The notes: generated by a model not told the origin, from the letters alone. A stretch of DNA of 47,163 nucleotides from CAZTII01 sp964613305 (GCA_964613305.1 CAZTII010000007.1:1-47163), one strand, 5' to 3'; positions 6,382-16,173 are shown, numbered from the stretch's first letter. Made by a program: numbers and translations.

Positions 6382-7763
6382 TATTCACTTACCTTCGCTA
6401 TTCTATCGCCAAGGTTACATATCGTTTCAATTTCTTGAGCTACTTGAAACATAACCCCTTCTTTAAATGCATTTGCCATAATATGTAAACCTACTGGCAT
6501 TTCTTTCTCTTCTTCATTAATCCAAGTCATTGGCACCGTCATACTTGGTAGTCCACTAAAGTTGGCCATTACCATATAGTTTTCTACAACGATTTCATCA
6601 TTATCACATTGATCCAACGTTTTAATGTTGTTTAGTAATGGAGCTATTTGCCCACTTGCTGGTGAGCATAACACATCAATCCCACTCATAGCACGAGTAA
6701 TATCTTCCACAATTAAACGGCGTACTCGTTGTGCTTTAAAAAATACATCTTCTTGATTTTCTTCAAATAAGCCGTAACTACCAGTTACAAAACGCTTTCT
6801 AACGTTAATACCAAATCCTTTCGTACGTGAATTCATCATGATTTCTTCAACACTGGAACCTGCTTCTTGTACACCAAATCGTATTCCATCTAAATTTGAA
6901 TGGTTCGCGGTTGCTTCACAATTTGCAATAATGTTATATGTTGCAAAATAGGCACTCATCAATGTTTCATTGAGTTTTACCTTTACAATGGTAGCTCCTC
7001 TTTTTTCTAACTCTGAAATTACATCATTAAATGATTGTACAATGTTATCATTATTAATCTTATCCACAATATTTTCTAGTACACCAACGGTTAATCCATT
7101 GATTGGCTTTGTTAAATAACTACTATATTGTTCAACAATTTGTGATGATGATGTTAGATCTTTGTCATCACGACCAGCTAAAGATTCTAAAACGATAGCG
7201 CTATCTTTTACATTGTTTGTAAAATAACCTACATGATCTAAACTAGAGGCATATGGAATAACACCATACCGTGAAATACGACCATACGTTGGTTTAACAC
7301 CAACAATTCCACAATATGAAGCCGGTTTTCGAATAGAATCACCGGTATCAGAACCAATGGATATATCCGCTCCACCAATCGCTACACTAACCGCACTTCC
7401 GCCACTACTCCCTCCGGAAATTCGTCTAGTATCAAATGGATTTAATACGGGACCAGTATATGCCGACATATTTGTTCCACCCATTCCAAGTTCATCCATT
7501 GATGTTTTCGCAATGATACAAGCTCCTGCTTGTTGTAGCTTTTCAACAACCGTCGCATTAAATACTGGAGTGTAATTGCTCAATATTTTACTTGAAGCTG
7601 TTGTAGCTACACCTTTAGTAGAGATATTGTCTTTAAGTGTTACAACATAACCTGATAAAGGGCCATCCTTCTCTACATCATGATGTTCTATAAACGTATT
7701 AATATGATTACAGGTTTGATGCCATGTACGATTAATTTCTATTTTATTCTTTATATTTTCCAT
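6381..7763 (-). CDS. gatA: Aspartyl/glutamyl-tRNA(Asn/Gln) amidotransferase subunit A
   Basis: GatA hydrolyses glutamine and channels ammonia to GatB. The amidase-signature triad can be placed: Lys44 in TLKDNIS, Ser119 in SGGSSGGSA and the nucleophile Ser143 in GSDTGDSIRKPAS. The usual Bacillus-type motif reads GGSIRQPAS, so Gly-to-Asp and Gln-to-Lys changes flank the nucleophile. I recall the same GDSIRKPAS form in Mollicutes, so it looks like a lineage trait and not damage. The length (460) is slightly shorter than the usual ~485. It lies between gatC and gatB and shares a TAATG overlap with each. Confidence 0.94.
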   Translation of the reverse strand: MENIKNKIEINRTWHQTCNHINTFIEHHDVEKDGPLSGYVVTLKDNISTKGVATTASSKILSNYTPVFNATVVEKLQQAGACIIAKTSMDELGMGGTNMSAYTGPVLNPFDTRRISGGSSGGSAVSVAIGGADISIGSDTGDSIRKPASYCGIVGVKPTYGRISRYGVIPYASSLDHVGYFTNNVKDSAIVLESLAGRDDKDLTSSSQIVEQYSSYLTKPINGLTVGVLENIVDKINNDNIVQSFNDVISELEKRGATIVKVKLNETLMSAYFATYNIIANCEATANHSNLDGIRFGVQEAGSSVEEIMMNSRTKGFGINVRKRFVTGSYGLFEENQEDVFFKAQRVRRLIVEDITRAMSGIDVLCSPASGQIAPLLNNIKTLDQCDNDEIVVENYMVMANFSGLPSMTVPMTWINEEEKEMPVGLHIMANAFKEGVMFQVAQEIETICNLGDRIAKVSE

Positions 7764-8050
7764 TATTTAACCACCTTTGGCACACAGAAATGACCATTTT
7801 TACTTTTTGACACTAATGATAATGCCTCTTTTTGTGAAATAACTTCAGTAACATCATCTTCTCTTAAATACGTTGTTACTACGTCAAAAGGATAAACCAT
7901 CGGTACTACATCTGTTGTATCCACATCATTTAATTTTTCAAGTTGTTTTTTTAGAACTTGAAATTCTTCTACTACTTCTTCTATTTCAGTATCATTTAAA
8001 TCAAACATTAATTGATTTGCATACTTTTTAATCATCTCTTTATTGATCAT
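7763..8050 (-). CDS. gatC: Aspartyl/glutamyl-tRNA(Asn/Gln) amidotransferase subunit C
   Basis: GatC is the small subunit that wraps around and stabilises GatA-GatB. The 95-residue protein has the family pattern: an N-terminal helical part (KKYANQLMFDLNDTEIEEVV), the middle element VDTTDVVPMVYP and a C-terminal LREDDV segment, ending with FCVPKVVK. Its start overlaps the end of ligA by 11 bases, with GGAG upstream, and its stop overlaps the gatA start. Confidence 0.9.
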   Translation of the reverse strand: MINKEMIKKYANQLMFDLNDTEIEEVVEEFQVLKKQLEKLNDVDTTDVVPMVYPFDVVTTYLREDDVTEVISQKEALSLVSKSKNGHFCVPKVVK

Positions 8051-10031
8051 ACGATTCTCCTTCTATCATTTTTAAAAATTGTTCTTCTGTGATAACTTCT
8101 ACATTGCATTGTCGCGCTTTTTCCAATTTAGATCCAGCATCACTTCCTGCGATGACATAATCTGTTTTTTTAGAAACGCTACTTGTTACTAGAGCTCCTA
8201 AATTATTAAGTAGCTCAGAGGCACTAGTGCGATCTAGTGTACTTAATGTACCCGTTAAAACAACTTTCTTGTTTGTAAATACACTTTCCTTTTTATCTTT
8301 ACCGATATAATTACTATTTACACCAGCACTCATTAACGATTCGACAACGGCAATATTACTTTCATCCGCGAAGAAATCAATAATCGAGGTTGCTGTTATT
8401 GGTCCAATATCGGAAATAAGGCTAAGCTGTTCTAGTGTAGCACAGCGAATATTATCTAACGTTTTAAAATGAGACGCAAGAACTTTTGCAGCTTTTGATC
8501 CAACTTGTCGAATTCCTAAACCAAACAAACATCGTTCTAATGAATTATTCTTACTTTCTTCAATCGCATCTAACAAATTATTGATGGATTTTTCACCCAT
8601 TTTTTCTATTTCATACAAATCACTTTTTTTATTCTTTAAGTCATATATATCACTAACATGAGTAATTAATCCAGCTTTATGCAATGCTTCTACTCTTTTT
8701 TCACCTAAACCATCGATATTCATCGCATCTCTACTAGCGAAATGAGCAATAGAATTAACGATTCGAGCTGGACAATCGATATTAATACAATAATGAGCTG
8801 ATTCTTGAGGATCACGAACAAGTGGCATATGACACTGTGGACATTCCGTCGCAAATACATAAGGTTGTTGGCGATGGTCACGTTTGTCTTTAAGGCTACA
8901 TAGAACTTCAGGAATCACATCTCCAGCTTTATGGATAACTACTTCATCAAAAACTCGAATGTCTTTTGCGATAATCATGTCTTCATTGTGTAGAGTCGCA
9001 TAACTGATGAGTGAACCTGCCACAAACACTGGTGTTAATTTAGCATTCGGTGTCGCTTTACCTGTTCGTCCTACCGTGATAAAAATATCTTCAACAATTG
9101 TCGTTGCTTCCATTGCTTTAAATTTATAAGCAACGGCCCATTTAGGGCTTTTTTGAGTAAAACCTAGTTGTTGTTGATTATTTAATGAATCAACCTTAAT
9201 AACAACGCCATCAATCGCATACGCTAGAGTGTCACGTTGATTCCCAATATTTTCGATATGTTGCCAAATTTCTTCACTGCTCGAACATAGTTTCGTTAAA
9301 GGATTTACCTTAAAGCCCAATTGTTTGATCGTTTGTATGCTTTCATAATGACTTGTACATCCTAATTTTTCAGCTTGACTTACATGATACCAAAATGCAT
9401 CTAATTTTCTTGATGCAGCAATTGAACTATCTAATTGACGAATTGTTCCCGCTGCGGCATTGCGTGGATTAGCAAATACATCTTCTCCTTGTTGAATTTT
9501 TTGCTGATTCAAATAGTTGAATTGATCAATGGACATAAACACTTCGCCACGGATTTCTAATTCTTCTTTCACATCAATCGATAATGGCAGTGAAGTAATT
9601 GTCCGTACGTTATTGCTGACATCTTCACCTACTTCACCATCACCTCGTGTTGCCCCTAATACAAATTCACCATTTTTATAATGAACCGCCATCGCTAATC
9701 CATCTATTTTACACTCTACACAATATGTACAAGAACCTATTTCTTGTTCAATTTTATTAATCCAATTTTCTAATTCTTCTTTAGAAAAAATATTACTGAG
9801 AGAATACATTTTATTACGATGATTCACTTTTTTAAATTCATCCAAAATAATGCCACCAATTCGTAATGACGGAGAGTTAATATCGTAACTCTCAGGATAT
9901 TGTCGTTCTAAAGCAATTAACTCTTGCATTAATGCATCGTATTCACTATCCGTGATAAGTGGGTTATCATTGGTATAGTATGCGATATTGTATGTATTTA
10001 ACAAGTCTCTTAACACTTTAATTCGATCCAT
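8040..10031 (-). CDS. ligA: NAD-dependent DNA ligase
   Basis: LigA seals nicks with NAD+ in replication and repair. The 663-residue protein shows the full order: domain Ia (YDALMQELIALE), the adenylation motif CKIDGLA with Lys108 as AMP acceptor, the OB-fold region, a four-cysteine zinc site (CPQCHMP ... YCINIDCPARI), helix-hairpin-helix repeats (GLGIRQVGSKAAKVLA) and a C-terminal BRCT domain (KKVVLTGTLSTLDR onward). AGGAGG precedes the ATG. It starts only 8 bases after pcrA ends, the same pcrA-ligA pairing known in other Bacillota. Confidence 0.96.
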   Translation of the reverse strand: MDRIKVLRDLLNTYNIAYYTNDNPLITDSEYDALMQELIALERQYPESYDINSPSLRIGGIILDEFKKVNHRNKMYSLSNIFSKEELENWINKIEQEIGSCTYCVECKIDGLAMAVHYKNGEFVLGATRGDGEVGEDVSNNVRTITSLPLSIDVKEELEIRGEVFMSIDQFNYLNQQKIQQGEDVFANPRNAAAGTIRQLDSSIAASRKLDAFWYHVSQAEKLGCTSHYESIQTIKQLGFKVNPLTKLCSSSEEIWQHIENIGNQRDTLAYAIDGVVIKVDSLNNQQQLGFTQKSPKWAVAYKFKAMEATTIVEDIFITVGRTGKATPNAKLTPVFVAGSLISYATLHNEDMIIAKDIRVFDEVVIHKAGDVIPEVLCSLKDKRDHRQQPYVFATECPQCHMPLVRDPQESAHYCINIDCPARIVNSIAHFASRDAMNIDGLGEKRVEALHKAGLITHVSDIYDLKNKKSDLYEIEKMGEKSINNLLDAIEESKNNSLERCLFGLGIRQVGSKAAKVLASHFKTLDNIRCATLEQLSLISDIGPITATSIIDFFADESNIAVVESLMSAGVNSNYIGKDKKESVFTNKKVVLTGTLSTLDRTSASELLNNLGALVTSSVSKKTDYVIAGSDAGSKLEKARQCNVEVITEEQFLKMIEGESYDQ

Positions 10032-10039
10032 ATTGCCTC

Positions 10040-12202
10040 CTATAATTTAGTTATCGAATCATGATTTCCAAGTAATTTCTTAACACCTACAACTTGAAAA
10101 CGAACATCAATAAAATTGACATCGACGCCAATTACTACTCCTTCACCAAACTTATTGTGCAATAGTAAATCGCCTTTTTTCCAACGACTCTTTGAATTGG
10201 ACATATTTTTTTCATTGATGATAACATTTGATTCGTAACGTTGGCGTGCGATGACTTGTTGTGATGCTGTCGATCTTGATTCATGTTGTCTTGATGAGTT
10301 CAAAAAACTTCCTGTATGTTGCATAACTGTTTGATCCATTTCTAAAATAAATCGTGATGTTCTTTTAGAAGCAGTAGCCCAACTCTGTTCTGTATTTTCA
10401 GTAATGTATAGTTGTTGTTTTGCACGAGTAAAGGCAACATAGGCTAAACGTCTCTCTTCTTCTAAGCCTTGTTTTGATTCATCAATCGAGCGTTGACTTG
10501 GGAAAATACCATCCGACATATTACAAACAAACACAACATTGAATTCCAGTCCTTTAGAAGCATGAACCGTCATACACTGTACACAATTAGAACTATCTAC
10601 GCTTTCACGATCACCATAAAGAGTTATCATCTGTAAATATTCTTCCAAACTGCCATCTTCCCTATCGCTAACGAACTGTTTTATATCGTTAATAAGTTCC
10701 TTCACGTTATCAATACGATCCTCTTCATGATTATCTTCTAGACTCTTTAAATAACCACTTTCTTTAAATATGACTTCCGCAACTTGATGTGGCGATAAAA
10801 ATTCTAATTGTCGTTGCCACTCATGAATTTGACTTACTAATTTATTAATAGTACGGGAAACAGTTGGTGTTCCAATAGATTCTCGACAACAAACTTCAAA
10901 TAAACTACAAGAATTAAGATCGGCTTTTTCTTTAATTAAATCGATCGTTTTATCGCCAATTCCACGTTTTGGTGTATTAATGATGCGTTCAAACGCTAAA
11001 TCATCTTGAGTAACAATCATTCTTAAATAACATAACATATCTTTGATTTCTTGACGGTCATAGAACTTCATACCACCATAAATGACATAAGGAACACCAT
11101 ACTCCACCAACGCCTTTTCTATAAAACGCGAACTAAAGTTATTGCGATATAAAATAGCACAGCCAGAATATGAATTGTTTTTGCGATAATATTCGCCAAT
11201 CCGTTCAACAATCCACATGGCTTCGGTATTCTCGCTACTACTTTGGAAATGAATGATTTTTGAATTATCGTTATTATTTGTAAATAATTCTTTTTCAATA
11301 CGATTTTTATTATGTTGTATTAAACTATTTGCTCCATGTAAAATTGCTGAAGTAGAGCGATAATTTTCATTTAAAAAAATTGTTTGGCACGGTTTAAACT
11401 TTTTTTCAAATTGAATAATAATATCAACATTAGCTCCACGCCACGAATAAATAGTTTGATCTGGATCACCTACAACACATAAATGATTATGTTTGCCAGC
11501 CAATAAACAAATTAAATCATATTGGATTTCATCGATATCTTGAAACTCGTCAACGTGAATATAACGATAACGACTTGTCCATTTTTCTAATACGTTACTA
11601 TTTTTTCGTAAACAATGACAACCTTCAATTAATAAATCATCAAAATCTAGCGCAAATAATTCTTTTTGTTTAACAACGTAACTTGCATATACTGTTGATA
11701 ATATCGATGATTTTTTATCATATGCTATTTTTGCAGCTTCTTCCGGTGACACTTTCCCACATTTACAATTACTAATATAATTAATCGTTCCCGCATACGG
11801 ATAATCTTTATGATCTAACTCCATTTTTTTATAAATATCTTTTAAAATTGACCTTTGATCTTGAGGATCCATAATAAGAAAACTTTTAGGTAAGTCAATA
11901 TGATGTCCATCTTCACGTAAAATTCTTACACAAAGAGAATGAATAGTACACATCCTAACACCTATTTTATCATCGTCTAACATCTTCTTTAAACGTTCAA
12001 TCATTTCATTTGCAGCTTTATTTGTAAATGTAATTGCCAAAATGGATTGTGGTAATACACCTTTTTCTTGAATTAAGTAAGCAATCCTACTAGTAAGAAC
12101 ACGTGTTTTTCCACTTCCTGCCCCTGCTATTAATCGTATATATTGTGAAGATGATAAAACCGCCTCTTTCTGCGGTGCATTTAAATTAGCTACTATTGAC
12201 AT
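10040..12202 (-). CDS. pcrA: ATP-dependent 3'-5' DNA helicase PcrA/UvrD
   Basis: This superfamily 1A helicase unwinds DNA in repair and plasmid replication and removes recombinase filaments. Motifs are in order: Q motif LNAPQKEAV, Walker A GAGSGKT (about 27-33), DEFQDID (motif II), GDPDQTIYSWRGA (III), FLNENYRST (IV), MTVHASKGLEFNVVFV (V) and LAYVAFTRAKQQLYI (VI). The C-terminal tail has a Tudor-like region (KKGDLLLHNKFGEGVV), which in PcrA binds RNA polymerase. I start at ATG 12202 because AGGTGG lies 5 nt upstream; an in-frame GTG at 12211 overlaps that RBS. It heads the seven-gene minus-strand run ending with rlmD. Confidence 0.95.
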   Translation of the reverse strand: MSIVANLNAPQKEAVLSSSQYIRLIAGAGSGKTRVLTSRIAYLIQEKGVLPQSILAITFTNKAANEMIERLKKMLDDDKIGVRMCTIHSLCVRILREDGHHIDLPKSFLIMDPQDQRSILKDIYKKMELDHKDYPYAGTINYISNCKCGKVSPEEAAKIAYDKKSSILSTVYASYVVKQKELFALDFDDLLIEGCHCLRKNSNVLEKWTSRYRYIHVDEFQDIDEIQYDLICLLAGKHNHLCVVGDPDQTIYSWRGANVDIIIQFEKKFKPCQTIFLNENYRSTSAILHGANSLIQHNKNRIEKELFTNNNDNSKIIHFQSSSENTEAMWIVERIGEYYRKNNSYSGCAILYRNNFSSRFIEKALVEYGVPYVIYGGMKFYDRQEIKDMLCYLRMIVTQDDLAFERIINTPKRGIGDKTIDLIKEKADLNSCSLFEVCCRESIGTPTVSRTINKLVSQIHEWQRQLEFLSPHQVAEVIFKESGYLKSLEDNHEEDRIDNVKELINDIKQFVSDREDGSLEEYLQMITLYGDRESVDSSNCVQCMTVHASKGLEFNVVFVCNMSDGIFPSQRSIDESKQGLEEERRLAYVAFTRAKQQLYITENTEQSWATASKRTSRFILEMDQTVMQHTGSFLNSSRQHESRSTASQQVIARQRYESNVIINEKNMSNSKSRWKKGDLLLHNKFGEGVVIGVDVNFIDVRFQVVGVKKLLGNHDSITKL

Positions 12203-12234
12203 AATACCCACCTTTCAATTCATTACTACCCTTT

Positions 12235-12263
12235 ATTATAGAAGAAAATGACTATTTTCTCCA
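12235..12263 (-). promoter_or_regulatory. Probable promoter of the pcrA operon
   Basis: On the minus strand TATAAT (12240-12235) is preceded at 17 bases by TGGAGA (12263-12258), a weak -35. Transcription would begin about 5-10 bases below 12235 and give a short leader before the pcrA RBS. Confidence 0.45.
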
Positions 12264-12392
12264 CACATTTATAAATTATAACATTTTTATCTTATAATTA
12301 ACTATCTTAACATTAAATTGTGAATATAAATCACAATAAGTAATTATATTTTAAATATTTTAAGCAAAAAAACGTATAGTATTTAGTAAATG

Positions 12393-12401
12393 TGTTATAA
12401 T
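12393..12401 (+). promoter_or_regulatory. Extended -10 promoter for the methyltransferase operon
   Basis: TGTTATAAT gives an extended -10 (TG at 12393, TATAAT 12396-12401) with no clear -35. It lies about 20 bases before the ATG at 12425, so the leader is very short but includes GATGAGGATAA as ribosome binding site. Confidence 0.45.
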
Positions 12402-12424
12402 ATCTTGTAAGATGAGGATAAACA

Positions 12425-13303
12425 ATGAAAAATATTGCACTTGATTGGATAGATTATGAATGTATTGACGCAGGTTATGGCGAAAAATTAGAACGTTGGG
12501 GTAATTATGTTTTACGTCGCCCTGACCCACAAGCTATTTGGTCTTGCGATAACAATAATTCTCAATGGAGAAAAGCTGATGCAATATACCATCGTTCTAC
12601 CCATGGTGGAGGACAATGGCAGTACAATAAATCGCTCCCCGATTCGTGGTTGATTCACTATAATGAACTAACATTTAAAGTTTCTCCAACTAATTTTAAG
12701 CACACCGGTTTATTCCCTGAACAAGCGGCTAATTGGAACTTTCTTCGTGATGAAATTAAAAGTAGCCACAGTGAAGTACGAATTTTAAACTTATTTGCCT
12801 ATACTGGTGCCGCAACAATGGCATGTAGTAGTGCTGGAGCTAAGGAAGTTGTGCATGTTGATGCATCCAAAGGAATGATTGAATGGGCTAAAGAAAATAT
12901 GAAGTTGTCGCAACTTTCTAATAATGCCATTCGCTTTATTAATGATGATACACTGAAATTTGTTCAACGTGAAAAAAGAAGAGGTCGAACTTACCACGGT
13001 ATTATTATGGACCCCCCTTCTTATGGAAGAGGGCCAAATGGTGAAATGTGGAAATGTGAAGAAAACTTACAGGAACTCATTGAAGCCTGTTTAGAAATTT
13101 TGGATGACCAACCATTATTATTCCTAGTAAATGCATATACAACCGGTTTTTCTCGATTAGCTCTTGATAATATTTTAAAAACAACCTTATGTAAAAAGTT
13201 TCCTAATGGCACATTAACTACCGGAGAGATTGGTTTACCAATTACTCGTGATGATTTGGTATTACCGTGTGGCATCTATGGCAGATGGGTAAATAAACGA
13301 TGA
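12425..13303 (+). CDS. Class I SAM-dependent rRNA methyltransferase (RlmI/RlmK-like)
   Basis: The 292-residue enzyme has a short N-terminal domain and a Rossmann methyltransferase core. Motif I is LNLFAYTGAATMAC, motif II HVDASKGMIEWAKEN and the catalytic motif DPPSYGRGPNGEMWK, which matches the DPP(S/R)F/Y pattern of rRNA cytosine- or guanine-methylating enzymes of the COG1092 type. It lacks the PUA domain of RlmI, so the base modified cannot be named. It shares an ATGA overlap with the pseudouridine synthase that follows, which supports a joint role in rRNA maturation. Confidence 0.8.
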   Translation: MKNIALDWIDYECIDAGYGEKLERWGNYVLRRPDPQAIWSCDNNNSQWRKADAIYHRSTHGGGQWQYNKSLPDSWLIHYNELTFKVSPTNFKHTGLFPEQAANWNFLRDEIKSSHSEVRILNLFAYTGAATMACSSAGAKEVVHVDASKGMIEWAKENMKLSQLSNNAIRFINDDTLKFVQREKRRGRTYHGIIMDPPSYGRGPNGEMWKCEENLQELIEACLEILDDQPLLFLVNAYTTGFSRLALDNILKTTLCKKFPNGTLTTGEIGLPITRDDLVLPCGIYGRWVNKR

Positions 13304-13971
13304 AAGTTATCTATGAAGACAATCATTGCCTCGTTTTAGAAAAACCAGTGAATGTTGTTATGCAAGAAGATAGTTCTAAAGATATCGATTTATTAACAAT
13401 GGCCAAACAATATATTAAAGAAAAATACAACAAACCTAATGATGTCTTTCTTGGTTTGGTGCATCGATTAGATCGACCAGTTGGTGGGGTATGTGTGATT
13501 GCTCGAACATCAAAAGCAGCTAGTAGACTATCTGATAGTATCCGTAGAAAACAATTCGATAAACGTTATCACGCCGTTGTAACATCAACATCTCTACCAA
13601 AAGAAGGTACCTTAGTTCACTCTTTACTTAAAAATGAAAAAGAAAATAAAGTATACGTTGTTAAAGATGGTACAAGTAATAGTAAAAAAGCTATTTTGCA
13701 TTATAAAGTAATCTCACAAAAAGACAATTTATCACTGGTTGAAGTTGAACTAGAAACTGGACGTCCACATCAAATTAGAGTGCAATTTGCAGCCATTAAT
13801 GCTCCACTTTGGGGCGATCAAAAATACAACAATAAATCCGTTGTAGGTCAACAAATTGCCTTATGGTCATATTCTTTGGCATTTGAACATCCGACACTTA
13901 AAGAAAAAATGACATTTACTTGTCGTGAACCTAAAAATTATCCTTGGTCATTGTTTGAGGAGGTATTATGA
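13300..13971 (+). CDS. RluA-family pseudouridine synthase
   Basis: The enzyme isomerises uridine in rRNA or tRNA to pseudouridine. The catalytic aspartate is Asp58 in VHRLDRPVGGV, and the second family motif is LETGRPHQIRVQFA. At 223 residues it is a catalytic domain without an S4 RNA-binding domain, like the short RluA-type proteins. Start and stop both overlap neighbours by 4 bases (ATGA), making one coupled three-gene unit. Its substrate position cannot be inferred. Confidence 0.88.
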   Translation: MKVIYEDNHCLVLEKPVNVVMQEDSSKDIDLLTMAKQYIKEKYNKPNDVFLGLVHRLDRPVGGVCVIARTSKAASRLSDSIRRKQFDKRYHAVVTSTSLPKEGTLVHSLLKNEKENKVYVVKDGTSNSKKAILHYKVISQKDNLSLVEVELETGRPHQIRVQFAAINAPLWGDQKYNNKSVVGQQIALWSYSLAFEHPTLKEKMTFTCREPKNYPWSLFEEVL

Positions 13972-15212
13972 GTAATCCACGTAGAAAAAAAAGAAAATTT
14001 AACAAAAAAGTTCCTAAATTGAAGTTAAATACTAAACCACTTAAGGCATTGTTTTTAAAGGGGAAAAATTTCATTGGTAAGATGAAGCAATTAAATGCCA
14101 AATACACTTTAAAGAAAGAAGCTAAAATTGGTTTAATCGCAATTATCTCTGTAATTGTCATTATTTTTGTTGTGTTTATGATTCCACCATTAGTACAAAA
14201 AAACAAACTTTTAAAACTTGGATACTCTAAACCGCAAATTGTTGAAATTACAAAACAAAAACTTACTAGCACACTATTAAAAGAAAATGCTTATTCTGAA
14301 AATTTAGCAAATGCGATTGTCAATAAAACGTTAGATTTAAATTATTTACCACTTTATGTTGTTAGTAAAGAATGTGGTGAAAGGGAATTTATACTGTACA
14401 ATCGCTTGTTATCGATGTCATATTCTAAAGAACAAACACTAACGTTATTTAAAGAGTTAACATTTTTTGAGATTACTCCTTTATTAGTATTTGATTTTCA
14501 ACAAGATGTTCAACCATATATTGATGATGTTATCGCTAACAGAAAAAATAATGGTCCCGATAAATTTGTTTTAAGCAAATCATATCGTGAACCTTATTCC
14601 ACAATATTGCCTACTGAAAATCCTGGTTCTGTTGATATGTTAGTGAATAAAACTTACTATTTGACCGATATTTATACTCCTGAAACACTACAAGAATTAA
14701 GTTCTCGCTATTCATCAAAAGGAAGTTACCTGTCTTCTGAAGCCGCAAGTGCACTTAAATCAGTAAGTGCTGCTGCAGAAAAATTGGAATTATCGATTTA
14801 TGCTTCCAATGCATATCGCAGTTATCAACGTCAAGAAGAAATATACGCTAATTTCACTAAAACGATGGGTATCGAAAAAGCTGATGCTAAAAGTGCACGT
14901 CCTGGATTTTCTGAACATCAAACTGGTTTAGCAATGGATGTCGCTTCCAATAACGATTCAGGTGGCGGATTTGCAAGTACTGAAGAATACCAATGGATGA
15001 AAGATAATTGTACTACGTATGGATGGATTTTACGTTATCCAGAAAACAAAGAACAAATCACTGGTTTTGACTTTGAACCTTGGCATTATCGCTATGTTGG
15101 TATTGAATTGGCCGAAAAAATAAAACAATCTGGCCTTACCTATGATGAATATTATATGCTTTATTTAGCTAAAACAACAACACCAGATACTGACAATAAA
15201 AAAGGACAATAG
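13968..15212 (+). CDS. Membrane-anchored D-alanyl-D-alanine carboxypeptidase (M15B/VanY, LAS family)
   Basis: The 414-residue protein begins with a strongly basic 60-residue cytoplasmic part, then one transmembrane helix (IGLIAIISVIVIIFVVFMI) and an extracellular region. The zinc-peptidase domain at the C-terminus shows SNAYRSYQRQEEIY, SEHQTGLAMDVA (metal-binding His and Asp of the SxHxxGxAxD motif) and FEPWHYRYVG (catalytic Glu-x-Trp-His). Such enzymes trim the terminal D-alanine from peptidoglycan stem peptides. The middle (about residues 75-200) is a helical module I cannot name. It is the last gene of the coupled trio, and its stop codon lies within a terminator hairpin. Confidence 0.88.
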   Translation: MSNPRRKKRKFNKKVPKLKLNTKPLKALFLKGKNFIGKMKQLNAKYTLKKEAKIGLIAIISVIVIIFVVFMIPPLVQKNKLLKLGYSKPQIVEITKQKLTSTLLKENAYSENLANAIVNKTLDLNYLPLYVVSKECGEREFILYNRLLSMSYSKEQTLTLFKELTFFEITPLLVFDFQQDVQPYIDDVIANRKNNGPDKFVLSKSYREPYSTILPTENPGSVDMLVNKTYYLTDIYTPETLQELSSRYSSKGSYLSSEAASALKSVSAAAEKLELSIYASNAYRSYQRQEEIYANFTKTMGIEKADAKSARPGFSEHQTGLAMDVASNNDSGGGFASTEEYQWMKDNCTTYGWILRYPENKEQITGFDFEPWHYRYVGIELAEKIKQSGLTYDEYYMLYLAKTTTPDTDNKKGQ

Positions 15213-15221
15213 TCCTTTTTT
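15198..15221 (+). terminator. Rho-independent terminator of the 12425-15212 operon
   Basis: AAAAAAGGAC (15198-15207) pairs with GTCCTTTTTT (15212-15221) around a 4-nt loop. The stop codon TAG lies at 15210-15212, inside the hairpin. Confidence 0.85.
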
Positions 15222-15226
15222 CAATG

Positions 15227-15250
15227 AAAAAAAGCTAGAAACTAGCTTTT
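15227..15250 (-). terminator. Rho-independent terminator of the patatin gene
   Basis: On the minus strand AAAAGCTAG pairs with CTAGCTTTT around a 3-nt loop and is followed by more T residues (down to 15227). It sits back to back with the plus-strand terminator at 15198-15221. Confidence 0.8.
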
Positions 15251-15255
15251 CACCG

Positions 15256-16110
15256 TTATTTTTTGTTCAGGAACAATAAAATATCTTCCTTATTGTTTTC
15301 CATATCAGCGTATCCTAAATCATATAGTTTAGCTAAATTTTCACTATCGCCACTAAAACGTTTTACATCAATCGTCTCACTTGGACGAACTAAATAACAA
15401 GTGTTATTTTTACAACCTTCTTCAATGATTTCCATTTGACGATTGTATGATAAATGACGATTAGCATAATGTTCCACTAATTTAGGATATTTAGGATAAT
15501 TCATCTTCATTAAATTCACCATAAAATTACTAGCTGCTTTACGAACATATCCTTCTGGTTTCGTCGTAATGATTAAATTTCTATCACATCCAACGTCAAA
15601 ACTACGTTCAATTGGAATCATAATTTCAATTCCACCATCTAAATATGGAACATTGTCAATAGTTACAATTCTTCCGGCAATCGGTAAAGTACATGATGCT
15701 TTTAAATAACGTAAATCATCATCCAAATAACTTGAATCAAAGAAACGAGTATTGCATTGTGTCATATCGTATAAGCCAAACTCTAATTTAGCTTGATTCT
15801 CTCTTAATGATGTAACACTATATTTTAAATCATTTGGCAATAAGTCATCAAACATATGATCATAGCCGACATATCGTCTTTCATGCAATAGAGGGTATAG
15901 CCCAACATTTTTTTTATCAGGAATTACCTTTACACTCATGTCATATAAAAATTTCTTGTTTTTTAAAAAATAGCTACATAAATGAACTGCCCCAGAGGAT
16001 ATACCAACGCCATAGTCCACTTCAATGCCTTGATCAACAAGCCAAGCTAGCGCACCAGCTGTATATGCTCCACGCATGCCACCGCCTTCTAACACTAATC
16101 CTATTTTCAT
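15256..16110 (-). CDS. Patatin-like phospholipase (RssA/YjjU type)
   Basis: Patatin proteins are Ser-Asp dyad acyl hydrolases. Visible motifs are the oxyanion loop GLVLEGGGMRGAY, the nucleophile motif GVGISSGAV (Ser38) and the DGGIEIMIP aspartate. At 284 residues it is a stand-alone catalytic domain with no signal peptide, so it probably acts on membrane lipids from the cytoplasm. I choose ATG 16110 since AGGAG lies 9 nt upstream; the ATG at 16119 abuts that RBS. It is a single-gene unit with its own terminator. Confidence 0.88.
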   Translation of the reverse strand: MKIGLVLEGGGMRGAYTAGALAWLVDQGIEVDYGVGISSGAVHLCSYFLKNKKFLYDMSVKVIPDKKNVGLYPLLHERRYVGYDHMFDDLLPNDLKYSVTSLRENQAKLEFGLYDMTQCNTRFFDSSYLDDDLRYLKASCTLPIAGRIVTIDNVPYLDGGIEIMIPIERSFDVGCDRNLIITTKPEGYVRKAASNFMVNLMKMNYPKYPKLVEHYANRHLSYNRQMEIIEEGCKNNTCYLVRPSETIDVKRFSGDSENLAKLYDLGYADMENNKEDILLFLNKK

Positions 16111-16173
16111 TATCTTCATCTCCTAAAACAATCCTATTTTACTAGATTTAAGATAATAATGCAAAATACTTTT

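Noticed and set aside
12791..12997. Minus-strand open frame inside the methyltransferase gene
   Set aside because: It is the reverse shadow of a clear enzyme gene and lacks an RBS.
13931..14272. Minus-strand open frame with hydrophobic residues opposite the carboxypeptidase start
   Set aside because: Antisense shadow of the lysine-rich start and transmembrane helix of the carboxypeptidase.
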